A stretch of DNA of 6,177 nt from Candidatus Didemnitutus sp. (GTDB taxonomy: Bacteria; Verrucomicrobiota; Verrucomicrobiia; Opitutales; Opitutaceae), in the NCBI GenBank assembly GCA_030682505.1, contig JAUXOH010000452.1:1-6177 (forward strand), in the 5' to 3' direction. This document shows, in pieces, positions 1 to 6,177 of this stretch. The position numbers were made by a program, and so were the translations under genes. The notes under the pieces were generated by a model, which saw only the letters and a list, made by a program, of their open reading frames with translations, had not been told where the DNA came from and ran no database searches. The stretch's first letter is position 1. The number at the start of each line of letters is the position of its first letter.

Positions 1-489
1 CTGGAGCCGACCAAGCTGCAGGGCTGGCGGATTTTCCACGATGTCCCTTTCAGCAACAACGGCGCCAAGTTCAACATCGACCATGTCGCGGTTGGACCCG
101 GCGGGGTGTTCGTCATCGAGACCAAGACCCGGCGCAAAGGCAAACCGCGTCCCGGCTTCAAGGACAACGAAGTGTTCTTCGACGGTCGCGACTTGGTCTG
201 GCCCTGGGGCGAGGACAATCATGGACTCGAGCAGGCGGAGCAAAACGCCCAGTGGATGATGAATTGGATCCGCAACGAGATCGGTGAACGCGTGCACGTT
301 TCGCCCATCCTCGCACTCCCGGGATGGTGGGTTGAAAAGAAACCGGCGCGGGAGTCCCGCGTGTGCGCAGTCGTGAATCCAAAGTGGTTGCCCGGCATGC
401 TCGGTCGCGAACGGGCGGTGTTGGACCAAAAGACGATCGATCTGCTTGCGCTGCGGATCGAGGCCAAGTGCCGCGACGTCGAGGAATAG
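1..489 (+). CDS. NERD (nuclease-related) domain protein, 3' part only
   Basis: The gene enters from the left edge in frame 1 and ends at a TAG stop, so 162 residues are visible and the N-terminus is missing. The core is a typical NERD pattern: an Asp at fragment residue 27 (IDHVAVG), a glycine turn, then VFVIETKT with Glu40 and Lys42. These give the D...ExK arrangement of the PD-(D/E)XK nuclease fold. A later helix (LEQAEQNAQWMMNWI, about residues 76-90) carries the Gln/Asn residues usual after the NERD core, and an LPGWWV segment follows. NERD proteins are thought to act on DNA, but substrates are mostly unknown, so nuclease activity is inferred from retained motif residues. Many family members have N-terminal membrane segments or extra domains; none can be judged here. 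The gene is followed directly by a palindromic repeat array that could end or stabilise its transcript. Confidence 0.85.
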   Translation: MEPTKLQGWRIFHDVPFSNNGAKFNIDHVAVGPGGVFVIETKTRRKGKPRPGFKDNEVFFDGRDLVWPWGEDNHGLEQAEQNAQWMMNWIRNEIGERVHVSPILALPGWWVEKKPARESRVCAVVNPKWLPGMLGRERAVLDQKTIDLLALRIEAKCRDVEE

Positions 490-545
490 ACGGGTTGCAG
501 CGGCGCTGTAGGTTGCGTCCGACCTGACCTGTCATCGTTTAAACC

Positions 546-602
546 GTAGGTTGCGCCCTTGCGGCGCAACGAGGGGAGTCGCGACGCAAGGTCGCGACCT
601 AC
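546..602. repeat. 57-bp double-hairpin repeat unit, copy 1
   Basis: The left hairpin has perfect 8-bp arms GTTGCGCC (550-557) and GGCGCAAC (563-570) around the loop CTTGC. The right hairpin has GTCGCGAC at 578-585 and again at 591-598 around GCAAG; this arm is itself a palindrome. The unit starts with GTAGGT and ends with ACCTAC, so the whole unit also has complementary ends. Confidence 0.85.
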
Positions 603-624
603 GGGTTCGGACATTGTTTAAACT

Positions 625-681
625 GTAGGTTGCGCCCTTGCGGCGCAACGGTGGGAGTCGCGACACGAGGGCGCGACCTAC
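625..681. repeat. 57-bp double-hairpin repeat unit, copy 2
   Basis: It has the same length and layout as the copy at 546-602. The left hairpin is identical (GTTGCGCC, CTTGC, GGCGCAAC). The right hairpin differs by a few bases, with GTCGCGAC paired to a GGCGCGAC arm. It again starts with GTAGGT and ends with ACCTAC. Preservation of the stem pattern while loop bases vary suggests that the structure matters, or that the two copies descend from different family members. Confidence 0.85.
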
Positions 682-763
682 GAGGTGTGGGGACATTGTC
701 GTGACACAAGGGCGTGACCTACGAGGTGTGGGGACATTGTCGCGACACAAGGGCGTGACCTAC
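682..763. repeat. Two tandem 41-bp direct repeats (right half-units)
   Basis: The segments 682-722 and 723-763 are identical except for one base (T at 702, C at 743). Each consists of a 16-base spacer GAGGTGTGGGGACATT followed by the right-hand hairpin module of the 57-bp unit, ending in GTGACCTAC. The near identity points to recent tandem duplication or slippage. Confidence 0.85.
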
Positions 764-863
764 GGGAAAGAGTCGGGCGATGCGGGGCGCAAAGCCGATG
801 CGGGCCCCGGCAAAATTCTGATCGTCACGGGGACGGCTGCGATTACATCGGTTACCGCGCGCC

Positions 864-1094
864 ATGCACCGCCACGAGTTCCACCTCAACATTCCCCCGG
901 GCAGGCTGCTGCAATATTACCGCGGTGAGTCCCGCTCGGTGATCGCCCGCGCCGCGGACGGACGGAACATCCAGTTCCCCGCCAACCTGCTCGTCCGCCA
1001 CGTCGCGGCCGACGGCGTCGTCGGCCGCTTCGTCCTCACGACCGACGCGAACAACAAGGTCATCGACTTGGAGCGCCTCGACGCGAGCGCCTGA
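864..1094 (+). CDS. DUF2835 family small protein
   Basis: This is a complete 76-residue protein of unknown biochemical role. It matches the DUF2835 pattern as I recall it: an opening HEFHLNI strand, LLQYYRG, a DGRNIQFPANLL stretch that ends one strand pair, a GVVGRF turn, and a closing DANNKVIDLERL. Length and residue spacing agree with the family's usual size of about 70 residues. The ATG at 864 is chosen because homologues begin a few residues before the HEFHLNI-like strand and no nearer in-frame start exists upstream. No clear Shine-Dalgarno sequence precedes it. There is no signal peptide or membrane segment, so it is probably cytosolic. The family is best known to me from Gammaproteobacteria. 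The gene stands alone between the repeat array and a convergent gene; the 59-bp gap to that gene has no obvious terminator with a T-tract. Confidence 0.82.
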   Translation: MHRHEFHLNIPPGRLLQYYRGESRSVIARAADGRNIQFPANLLVRHVAADGVVGRFVLTTDANNKVIDLERLDASA

Positions 1095-1153
1095 AGCCTG
1101 AGCGGGCCGGGTTGAACTCGCTTCGCGCGGCCGTGGTCAGAGCGGGTCGTCAG

Positions 1154-1783
1154 TCAGGTTTTCATCAGACCGGGGGAAATCGATCCGGCCGGAAAGACGA
1201 CGTAACCCTGCTTGGGGTCCAGCTGCGCCCGCAGACTCTTGGGCAAAACGCCGAACTTGAACCCCACGGACTTTCCGCGGGCCTTGGCCGGCTGCAGCAC
1301 GATCTGACCCGGCAACGGACATTTCCAGTTTTCAATGATCTCGATGGTGTTCGAGGAACCGCCGAGGTTACGATTCACCGACAAAATAAGCGGTCGATCC
1401 GAAGCGCGGCGTGCTTTTCCACCCCCCGAGTCGGGTGATGGTTCTTCACCGCTGCCGGCGGCGGAACTCGATTCAGCCACCGGAGCGGGATTGGCAAACG
1501 GCTTCAGTTTGATTTCCACCTGATGCACCTGCTCGGTGCGATGCTTGTTCTCCGCCCCCGCTTCGAGCGCGAAAAGTCCGAAGAGTTTCCCTTCGCCCTT
1601 GCCGGAAACCGTGTCGGTTTTCTCGATGACGAAGTTGATCTTCAATTCGATTTCCTCGACCGCAAAGGCCGGGGTGCCGGGCGCGGTCTCGCGGCTGCGC
1701 ATGGCGGTCATGATCTCCGAGCGAACCTGACCAATGAGGTCGGCCAATTGTAGCCGACCGGGGTTATCCGTTGTGTGGCTCAT
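1154..1783 (-). CDS. Trypco2-like effector-associated domain protein with unknown C-terminal half
   Basis: The product is 209 residues. Residues 11-95 resemble trypsin-co-occurring domain 2 (trypco2): an N-terminal helix LADLIGQVRSEIMTAM, then the strand FAVEEIELKINFVIE, a glycine-rich turn, a FGLFALEAG strand and a closing HQVEIKLKP strand. Family knowledge places trypco2 among domains that couple to effectors such as trypsin-like proteases in predicted conflict systems; no protease is encoded here. Residues 98-130 are a Ser/Gly/Pro/Glu-rich linker. Residues 131-209 (PLILSVNRNL to SPGLMKT) look like a compact beta-rich domain I cannot assign. No signal peptide or membrane helix is seen. ATG 1783 is preferred over an in-frame GTG at 1819 because the extra residues are Gly/Pro-rich and lie outside the domain. 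The only SD-like bases (GGTGG, complement of 1794-1798) could pair with CCACC (complement of 1784-1788) just before the ATG. Confidence 0.68.
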   Translation of the reverse strand: MSHTTDNPGRLQLADLIGQVRSEIMTAMRSRETAPGTPAFAVEEIELKINFVIEKTDTVSGKGEGKLFGLFALEAGAENKHRTEQVHQVEIKLKPFANPAPVAESSSAAGSGEEPSPDSGGGKARRASDRPLILSVNRNLGGSSNTIEIIENWKCPLPGQIVLQPAKARGKSVGFKFGVLPKSLRAQLDPKQGYVVFPAGSISPGLMKT

Positions 1784-1926
1784 GGTGGGGAATCCACCGC
1801 CGGCCGGGTTGGAGTGCACAGCGTGGAATAACCGGAGCGTATCCCCCTTTGCCCAATCCGCAATCGATCAGAGGCCCGGAGGCGCCACCGAGGCTGGGCC
1901 CCGCGATTTCCCCCTCACCGTTCCAA

Positions 1927-1948
1927 GTCGCCCGTCCGCGCGGGCGAC
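1927..1948. other. GC-rich hairpin in the smc / trypco2-like gap
   Basis: Perfect 8-bp arms GTCGCCCG (1927-1934) and CGGGCGAC (1941-1948) enclose a 6-base loop. No T-run follows on either strand, so it is not a standard intrinsic terminator. It lies 8 bases from the neighbouring palindrome at 1956 and downstream of smc. A role in transcript processing or 3'-end formation is possible but unproven. Confidence 0.6.
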
Positions 1949-1955
1949 CACCGGC

Positions 1956-2065
1956 TTGTAATCCATTAAGTTACAAGTGATCGGGGGTGCGGGGCCTGTT
2001 TGCGGCACACCCCAATTGTTTCCGGAGCAACGCCCTCCAGCAGTTTGTAACTTAATGAATTACAA
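1956..2065. repeat. Inverted pair of 21-bp palindromes (110-bp element)
   Basis: Two 21-bp sites, 1956-1976 and 2045-2065, each have the form TTGTAA-N9-TTACAA. The right site is the reverse complement of the left except for one base (A at 2058). The matching stops at the ends of the 21-mers. The 68 bp between them contain a weak hairpin (GGGGTG 1984-1989 with CACCCC 2008-2013). The AT-rich sites stand out from the GC-rich surroundings. They could be operators for a dimeric regulator of the trypco2-like gene, ends of a small non-autonomous mobile element, or recombination sites. No target-site duplication is visible in the flanks. The whole gap from 1784 to 2132 has no convincing gene; besides this element and the hairpin at 1927-1948, I see no clear promoter. 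Confidence 0.75.
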
Positions 2066-2132
2066 AGGGCTTGGGGACGGCTGGTGTGGCGACGGTGGAG
2101 ACAGCGGGTGTGAACGCTCCCGCACTGCGGAC

Positions 2133-5100
2133 TCAGGTGTCCGAATGGGCGGCAGGCTTGGCGTCGCGCACGGCGTCGGCAATCGTCACCGGCAGCGTCT
2201 CGGTTTCACCCGTGGTCTTGTCGAAGCGCATCGAGAGCGTGCGCGACACGCCGCGCTCCTGCATCGTGACACCGTAGAGCGCGTCCGCCGCGGCGATCGT
2301 GCTCTTGTTGTGCGTGATGATGATGAACTGCGACTCGGCCACGAATTGCTTCAACAAATTGGTGAACCGGTGGATGTTCGACTCGTCGAGCGGCGCATCC
2401 AATTCGTCGAGCAAACAGAACGGCGACGGCTTCACCATGTAGAGTGCGAAGAGCAACGCCACGGCCGTGAGCGTCTTTTGCCCGCCGGACAGCAGGGTGA
2501 TGCCCTTGAGCTTGGTGCCCGGGGGTTGGGCCACGATCTCGATGCCGCTCTCGAGGGGATCGTCCGCCGACACGAGTTCGATCTCCGCCCGGCCACCGCC
2601 AAAGAGGATGTTGAAGGTGTAGGCGAAATTCTTGCGGATCTGGTCGAAGGTGATCTGGAACTGCTCGAGGGAAGTCCGGTTGATGTCGTCAATCGCCTTG
2701 AGCAAGACGGCCTTGGCGGTCGTCAGATCGTCGCACTGCGATTTCAGGAACTCGAAGCGCTGCTTGAGTTCGGAATATTCCTCGATGGCCACGAGATTGA
2801 CGGCGCCCATCGCACCGATGCGTTGGCGGAGGGCGTCGATCTCGGTCTTGACCAGATCCCACGCGGTGGTGTCGAAGGCCGCCAAATCGGCCTCGGTCGG
2901 CTCGCCCTTGTTTTCCTTCTTCTTGCGCCGCTTCGGGGCGGTCACGGCCTGGGCGGCGGCGTGCGACTCCTCGGCAGGGGCGGTCAACGCCGGGGCCGCC
3001 GGAGCCTCCTCGTCGTCGTCGAGATCGAGTTCCTTCATGCCCTCGGGCTCGTCATCGGCGTGCCAGAGCAGGCGACGCCAGTCGAGCGTCGCGACATCGA
3101 CTTGAAATTCGTGAAGGATCTCCTCGGCGAGGAACTGCACGCGCGCGCGCGTCTCGGCGACCTTGACCTCGTTGCGGGAAAGTTCGGACATCGCCAACTC
3201 CGCTTCGCTGCGGATCGTGCTCATCCCGACCTCGACCGCGTTGATCTCCTGCTCGACGCGGGAAAGGTCGCGCCGGGCCACATCCACTTCCTCTTGGGCG
3301 GTGGCCAGCTGGGTGGCCACAGCCACGCCCCGGGCGCGCTGGTCGCGGGTTTCACCCTCGAGGAGGGCAATCTGCTGCGTCCACGTTTCGATCTCGATCT
3401 GCCGCTCGTCGTGCAGGTTGGCAAGTTGGGCGCGGCGCCGTTCCATTTCGCCCAAACCGCGGTCGAGCACCTCGACCTTTTGCCGACGGTCGGCGAGATC
3501 GAGGCGGGCTTGGGCAAGGCCTTCCTTCTTGCCGTCCCGCTCGGTCCGGCGCGTGGAGAGGGTGGATTCGATCTCGGTGATTTTTTGCTTCTGCGCCTCG
3601 ACCGTGGCGTGGGCCCCGGCGAGCTGGGTCTGGGCCTGGGAGTGACGGCTGAGCGTCTCCTCGCGATCCCGCTGGAGATTGGCCAGTTCGTTCTGCATCC
3701 GGCCGAGACGGTTCGCGGCCTCGTCGTGGGAACGTTGGGCGTTCTTCTCCTCGTTGTGCAGACCGGCGGCGAGTTGCGACGCGGCCAGCACGTCCTTGCG
3801 CTTCTGTTCGAGGGCGTGCTCGGCGGCGTTCAGCGCGACGCTGATCTGGTCGATCAGCCCGCGTTGCGTGTCGTGGGCGGCTTGCTCGGTGACGACCGCC
3901 TTGCCCGTCTCGCGCAGATCGACTTCGCGTTGCACGATGCTGTTGGCCGGTTTCTTGTGATGACCGCCGTAGATCAATCCGCGCCGGTCGACGAGGTCGC
4001 CCTTCGGCGTGGCGACCAGGAGGAAGCTGAAGGCGGGGTTCGCCTTCCAGAAATCGAGAAACGCGCCGAGGTCCTCGGCGAGGTAGCAGGCGGAGAGAAT
4101 CGAGAACGCCGGATGCGAGTCGTCGAAGTTGGCGACTGCGTCGGTCGCGGGCTTGAGACCGGCCGGCAAGTCGGTCGCGGCCCGGTTGGCGAGCAGGCCC
4201 GGCACCTGCAGGCACACGCTGCCAATCCGGTCCGTCTCCAGCTGGGCGAGAATTTTCTGGGCGGTGGAGAGATCGGCCACGGTGATGGCCTCCACCGAGG
4301 CACCGAGCAGTGACTCGAGCGCCTTGGCATATTCCGGACGGACTTCGAGCCCCTGCGTGATCGGCACGAATTTCGCGTCGCCGACGACGGAAGCGAGCCG
4401 GCCCTGGAGGAGGGCCTTGGCACCTTCGCCGAAGCCTTCCCATTTTTCCTGCAATTGCTGGAGCAACTTCAGGCGCGCGGTCTTCTGCGCGAGGTTGCGG
4501 TCAATCTCCTGCAGGCGGCGCTGGGCTTCGCGGAAATTGCCGGTCGCGGTCTGCAGGGCGGTTTGGGCCGCTTGGGCCTCGTTGTTGTGCCGGCTTTGTT
4601 CGGCGCGGGCTTCCTCGACGCGCGTGCGCACGTCGCCGAGCGCCTGTTGCGCGGTCGCCACGCTGCCGCGGACCTCCTCGAGGTCGGTGGCGACTTGATC
4701 GTATTTGTTCTGGCTGGTGCGGGCGTCGACTTCGAGGCCGGAGCTTTCCGTGCGCAGGCGCGCGACGATGCTCTCCAGTTGCAGAAGATGAAACTTGTCC
4801 TGTCCCAGCTGCTGTTCCGCGCGCGTCATCTCCGCCTCGAGGACGGCGAGTTCGCGGTTGCGGTCCTGGAACACGGCGTCGGAGCTGCCGAGCAGGCTGA
4901 GCTGCATCTGCTTGTCCTGCGCCCCGGTGTCGACCTGCGAGGAGAGCTCGCGCAACTGCATCTCGAGCTCGGCCACGTCGTCCTTGCCCGCTTGGAGCCG
5001 GTCGGTGAGGCCGGCGCGCTTGACCTCGGCCATGTTGGCGGCGTTCTCCGCCTGCTCCTTTTGCGTGCGCAGATCGAAGACGCCTTGTTGGGCTTCCTGC

Positions 5101-5948
5101 ACGCGGAGCGTGAGGGTGGAGCGGGCCGCCTTCTGTTCGTCGAGCGCGCGCGTCTTTTCCTCCAGCGTGCCGCGGCGGACGTCCGCCTCCTGGCGCAGGC
5201 CCGCGACACGACCGTCGAGGTCGGCGAGGACGGAACTGAATTGCTGCCACTGGTGGGAACCGTGCGCGAGGGCGAGGTGACGCAGGCGGAAACTGAGGCG
5301 CTTGTAACGCATCGCCTTCGAGGCTTGGCGGCGCAGCGAGCCGATCTGCCGACCGACCTCGTTGATCACGTCGGAGACGCGGGCGAGATTCTGCTCGGTG
5401 AGCGCGAGCTTGCTCATGGCCTCGCGGCGCTGGCTCTTGTATTTGGTGATGCCGGCGGCTTCCTCGAACACCACGCGGCGCTCCTCGGGCTTGGAGGAGA
5501 GGATCTGATCGATCTGGCCCTGGGCCATGATCGAGTAACTCGTCCGGCCCACGCCGGTGTCCATGAAAAGCTTGTGGATGTCCTTCAACCGGCACGGCTG
5601 GCCGTTGAAGTAGTAATCGCTCTGCCCGTCGCGGGAGACGCGGCGCATGATTTCGATCTCGTGGAATTCGCTGCCGAGTTGCTTTTCGCATTCGGTGAGC
5701 AGCATCGCGACCTCGCAGATCTGGGCGGCCTTGCGGGTGTCGGCGCCCTCAAAAATGACGTCCTGCATCTTGCCGCCGCGCAGGGCCTTGGCGCTCTGTT
5801 CGCCGAGCACCCAGCGGATGGCATCGGCGATGTTGGATTTTCCGCAACCGTTGGGTCCGACGATCGCGGTGACTCCCGGTTCGAAATTCAGGGTCGTTTG
5901 ATCGGCAAAACTCTTAAATCCGTTGAGCTTGAGGGCGCGTAGATACAT
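2133..5948 (-). CDS. smc: Chromosome segregation protein SMC
   Basis: This is a complete 1271-residue SMC ATPase, the core of the bacterial condensin that compacts and separates chromosomes, normally with ScpA and ScpB (not in this window). The N-terminal head has the Walker A motif GPNGCGKS (31-38), a Q-loop with Gln145 in the MAQGQIDQIL stretch, and FEEAAGITKYK. A long coiled coil leads to the hinge, about 503-665, which ends in the GLIYGG turn. The return coil leads to the C-terminal head: RIGAMGAVN (from about 1043), signature LSGGQ (1153-1157), Walker B LLDELDAP with Asp1181 and Glu1182, D-loop LDESN and H-loop His1213. All catalytic motifs are intact. ATG 5948 is chosen because the family starts at MYLRALKLNGFKSF; in-frame starts at 6005 and 6041 add non-family residues. 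No good Shine-Dalgarno is seen. It is longer than the usual 1150-1200 residues, partly because of a charged insert at about 965-1020. Confidence 0.96.
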   Translation of the reverse strand: MYLRALKLNGFKSFADQTTLNFEPGVTAIVGPNGCGKSNIADAIRWVLGEQSAKALRGGKMQDVIFEGADTRKAAQICEVAMLLTECEKQLGSEFHEIEIMRRVSRDGQSDYYFNGQPCRLKDIHKLFMDTGVGRTSYSIMAQGQIDQILSSKPEERRVVFEEAAGITKYKSQRREAMSKLALTEQNLARVSDVINEVGRQIGSLRRQASKAMRYKRLSFRLRHLALAHGSHQWQQFSSVLADLDGRVAGLRQEADVRRGTLEEKTRALDEQKAARSTLTLRVQEAQQGVFDLRTQKEQAENAANMAEVKRAGLTDRLQAGKDDVAELEMQLRELSSQVDTGAQDKQMQLSLLGSSDAVFQDRNRELAVLEAEMTRAEQQLGQDKFHLLQLESIVARLRTESSGLEVDARTSQNKYDQVATDLEEVRGSVATAQQALGDVRTRVEEARAEQSRHNNEAQAAQTALQTATGNFREAQRRLQEIDRNLAQKTARLKLLQQLQEKWEGFGEGAKALLQGRLASVVGDAKFVPITQGLEVRPEYAKALESLLGASVEAITVADLSTAQKILAQLETDRIGSVCLQVPGLLANRAATDLPAGLKPATDAVANFDDSHPAFSILSACYLAEDLGAFLDFWKANPAFSFLLVATPKGDLVDRRGLIYGGHHKKPANSIVQREVDLRETGKAVVTEQAAHDTQRGLIDQISVALNAAEHALEQKRKDVLAASQLAAGLHNEEKNAQRSHDEAANRLGRMQNELANLQRDREETLSRHSQAQTQLAGAHATVEAQKQKITEIESTLSTRRTERDGKKEGLAQARLDLADRRQKVEVLDRGLGEMERRRAQLANLHDERQIEIETWTQQIALLEGETRDQRARGVAVATQLATAQEEVDVARRDLSRVEQEINAVEVGMSTIRSEAELAMSELSRNEVKVAETRARVQFLAEEILHEFQVDVATLDWRRLLWHADDEPEGMKELDLDDDEEAPAAPALTAPAEESHAAAQAVTAPKRRKKKENKGEPTEADLAAFDTTAWDLVKTEIDALRQRIGAMGAVNLVAIEEYSELKQRFEFLKSQCDDLTTAKAVLLKAIDDINRTSLEQFQITFDQIRKNFAYTFNILFGGGRAEIELVSADDPLESGIEIVAQPPGTKLKGITLLSGGQKTLTAVALLFALYMVKPSPFCLLDELDAPLDESNIHRFTNLLKQFVAESQFIIITHNKSTIAAADALYGVTMQERGVSRTLSMRFDKTTGETETLPVTIADAVRDAKPAAHSDT

Positions 5949-6177
5949 TGAGCTAGAACGGAAAACTAGAGGGTTCGTGGATAGACGGCGCAATGGAAAA
6001 AACATCGATTTTCCCTCTGAAAAATGCCGCCCGACCCCCATTATTTGCTGGCCAAAGCCGTCCGTCCCGGAGCAGGGCGCGTTTCCGCTCCCGGCCAGCC
6101 ACCGGCGCGGAGGACCGCGCCGGGGAATGCCGGCCGACGCCGGAGCGGGCCCAGATTCGACTCGCGGCGAGAGCCAA
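5949..6177. promoter_or_regulatory. Upstream region of smc, apparently non-coding
   Basis: The part next to smc (about 5949-6050) is clearly richer in A and T than the rest of the window, as expected for a promoter and leader. A weak sigma70-like pair can be drawn on the - strand (TTGCGC, 17 bases, TCTAGT), but the match is too poor to name a promoter. A stop-free frame on the - strand spans 5953 to the window edge, but its Arg/Ala/Ser-rich product resembles no family and it would stop just before smc. The outer part is GC-rich and holds the hairpin at 6102-6123. Confidence 0.4.
6102..6123. other. GC-rich perfect hairpin upstream of smc
   Basis: Perfect 9-bp arms CCGGCGCGG (6102-6110) and CCGCGCCGG (6115-6123) enclose the 4-base loop AGGA. 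No T-run follows on either strand, so it does not fit a classic intrinsic terminator. It lies about 150 bases upstream of the smc start and may belong to the end of a gene outside the window or to a structured leader. Confidence 0.6.

Larger units (their letters stand above)
508..763. repeat. Intergenic array of palindromic repeat modules
   Basis: This non-coding stretch is built from repeats. It starts with a degenerate remnant (GTAGGTTGCG at 508-517). Two copies of a 57-bp double-hairpin unit follow (546-602 and 625-681), spaced exactly 79 bp apart, each preceded by the 8-bp palindrome GTTTAAAC (537-544 and 616-623). Two copies of a 41-bp direct repeat (682-722 and 723-763) then repeat only the right-hand hairpin of the unit. 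The word GGACATT recurs in the spacers between modules. The organisation resembles REP/BIME-type palindromic elements, which are often dispersed by RAYT-type transposases, but no transposase is present in the window. Roles in transcript termination or mRNA protection for the upstream NERD gene are possible. The remaining 100 bases to the next gene (764-863) show no recognisable site. Confidence 0.85.

Noticed and set aside
508..763. CRISPR array
   Set aside because: Spacings are 79 and 41 bp, the sequences between palindromes are themselves repeated rather than unique, and no cas genes are present.
532..928. Open frames on both strands across the repeat array
   Set aside because: They are made of repeat sequence. 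The 41-bp and 79-bp periods are not multiples of three, so the frame changes between copies, and the products are low-complexity Arg-rich peptides.
1112..1753. Several + strand open frames opposite the trypco2-like gene
   Set aside because: They overlap each other and the better supported - strand gene, and their products show no domain pattern.
3136..3152. Alternating CG/CA run with Z-DNA potential
   Set aside because: It encodes the ordinary SMC residues around TRARVQ and is explained by Arg and Ala codons in a GC-rich genome.
1977..4313. Long + strand open frame of 778 codons
   Set aside because: It lies antisense to the clearly coding smc gene. Its translation is a Leu/Gly/Arg/Val/Glu-rich mirror of the coiled coil with no recognisable domain, and it arises from the strong GC codon bias.
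4455..5942. Second long + strand open frame of 495 codons antisense to smc
   Set aside because: It has the same cause: it mirrors the N-terminal half of smc and shows only compositional bias, with no motif or ribosome binding site.
5953..6177. Open frame on the - strand running to the window edge just before smc
   Set aside because: It has no start within the window other than an edge TTG, no family resemblance, and an Arg/Ala/Ser-rich composition typical of unselected GC-rich frames. A neighbouring gene cannot be excluded without more sequence.

Overview
The window is GC-rich bacterial DNA with four protein genes and an unusual amount of structured intergenic DNA. The gene texture, the form of the SMC protein and the dispersed repeats built on GTAGGTTGCG and GTCGCGAC all suggest a Verrucomicrobiota bacterium, possibly of the Opitutus group. 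That assignment is inferred from sequence style and was not tested by a search.

Layout from left to right: the 3' part of a NERD-domain (nuclease-related) gene runs on the + strand to 489. An array of palindromic repeats follows at 508-763. A small complete DUF2835-family gene lies on the + strand (864-1094). Facing it on the - strand is a cytosolic two-part protein (1154-1783) whose N-terminal half looks like the trypco2 effector-associated domain and whose C-terminal half I do not recognise. Upstream of that gene is a 349-bp gap with a GC hairpin and a striking pair of inverted 21-bp palindromes (1956-1976 and 2045-2065). A complete smc gene (2133-5948, - strand, 1271 codons) fills most of the rest. 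The last 229 bases are non-coding as far as can be seen and contain the upstream region of smc and a 9-bp-stem GC hairpin.

The genes do not form an evident pathway. smc is a housekeeping chromosome-organisation gene. The NERD and trypco2-like genes belong to families linked to DNA processing and to biological conflict respectively, but no effector, protease or toxin partner is visible here. smc and the trypco2-like gene share a strand but are separated by the palindrome-bearing gap, so co-transcription is uncertain.

No complete new system can be demonstrated. The items most worth following are the inverted palindrome pair, the modular repeat array, the orphan trypco2-like protein with its unassigned C-terminal half, and a charged insertion of about 55 residues in the SMC arm close to its ATPase head.
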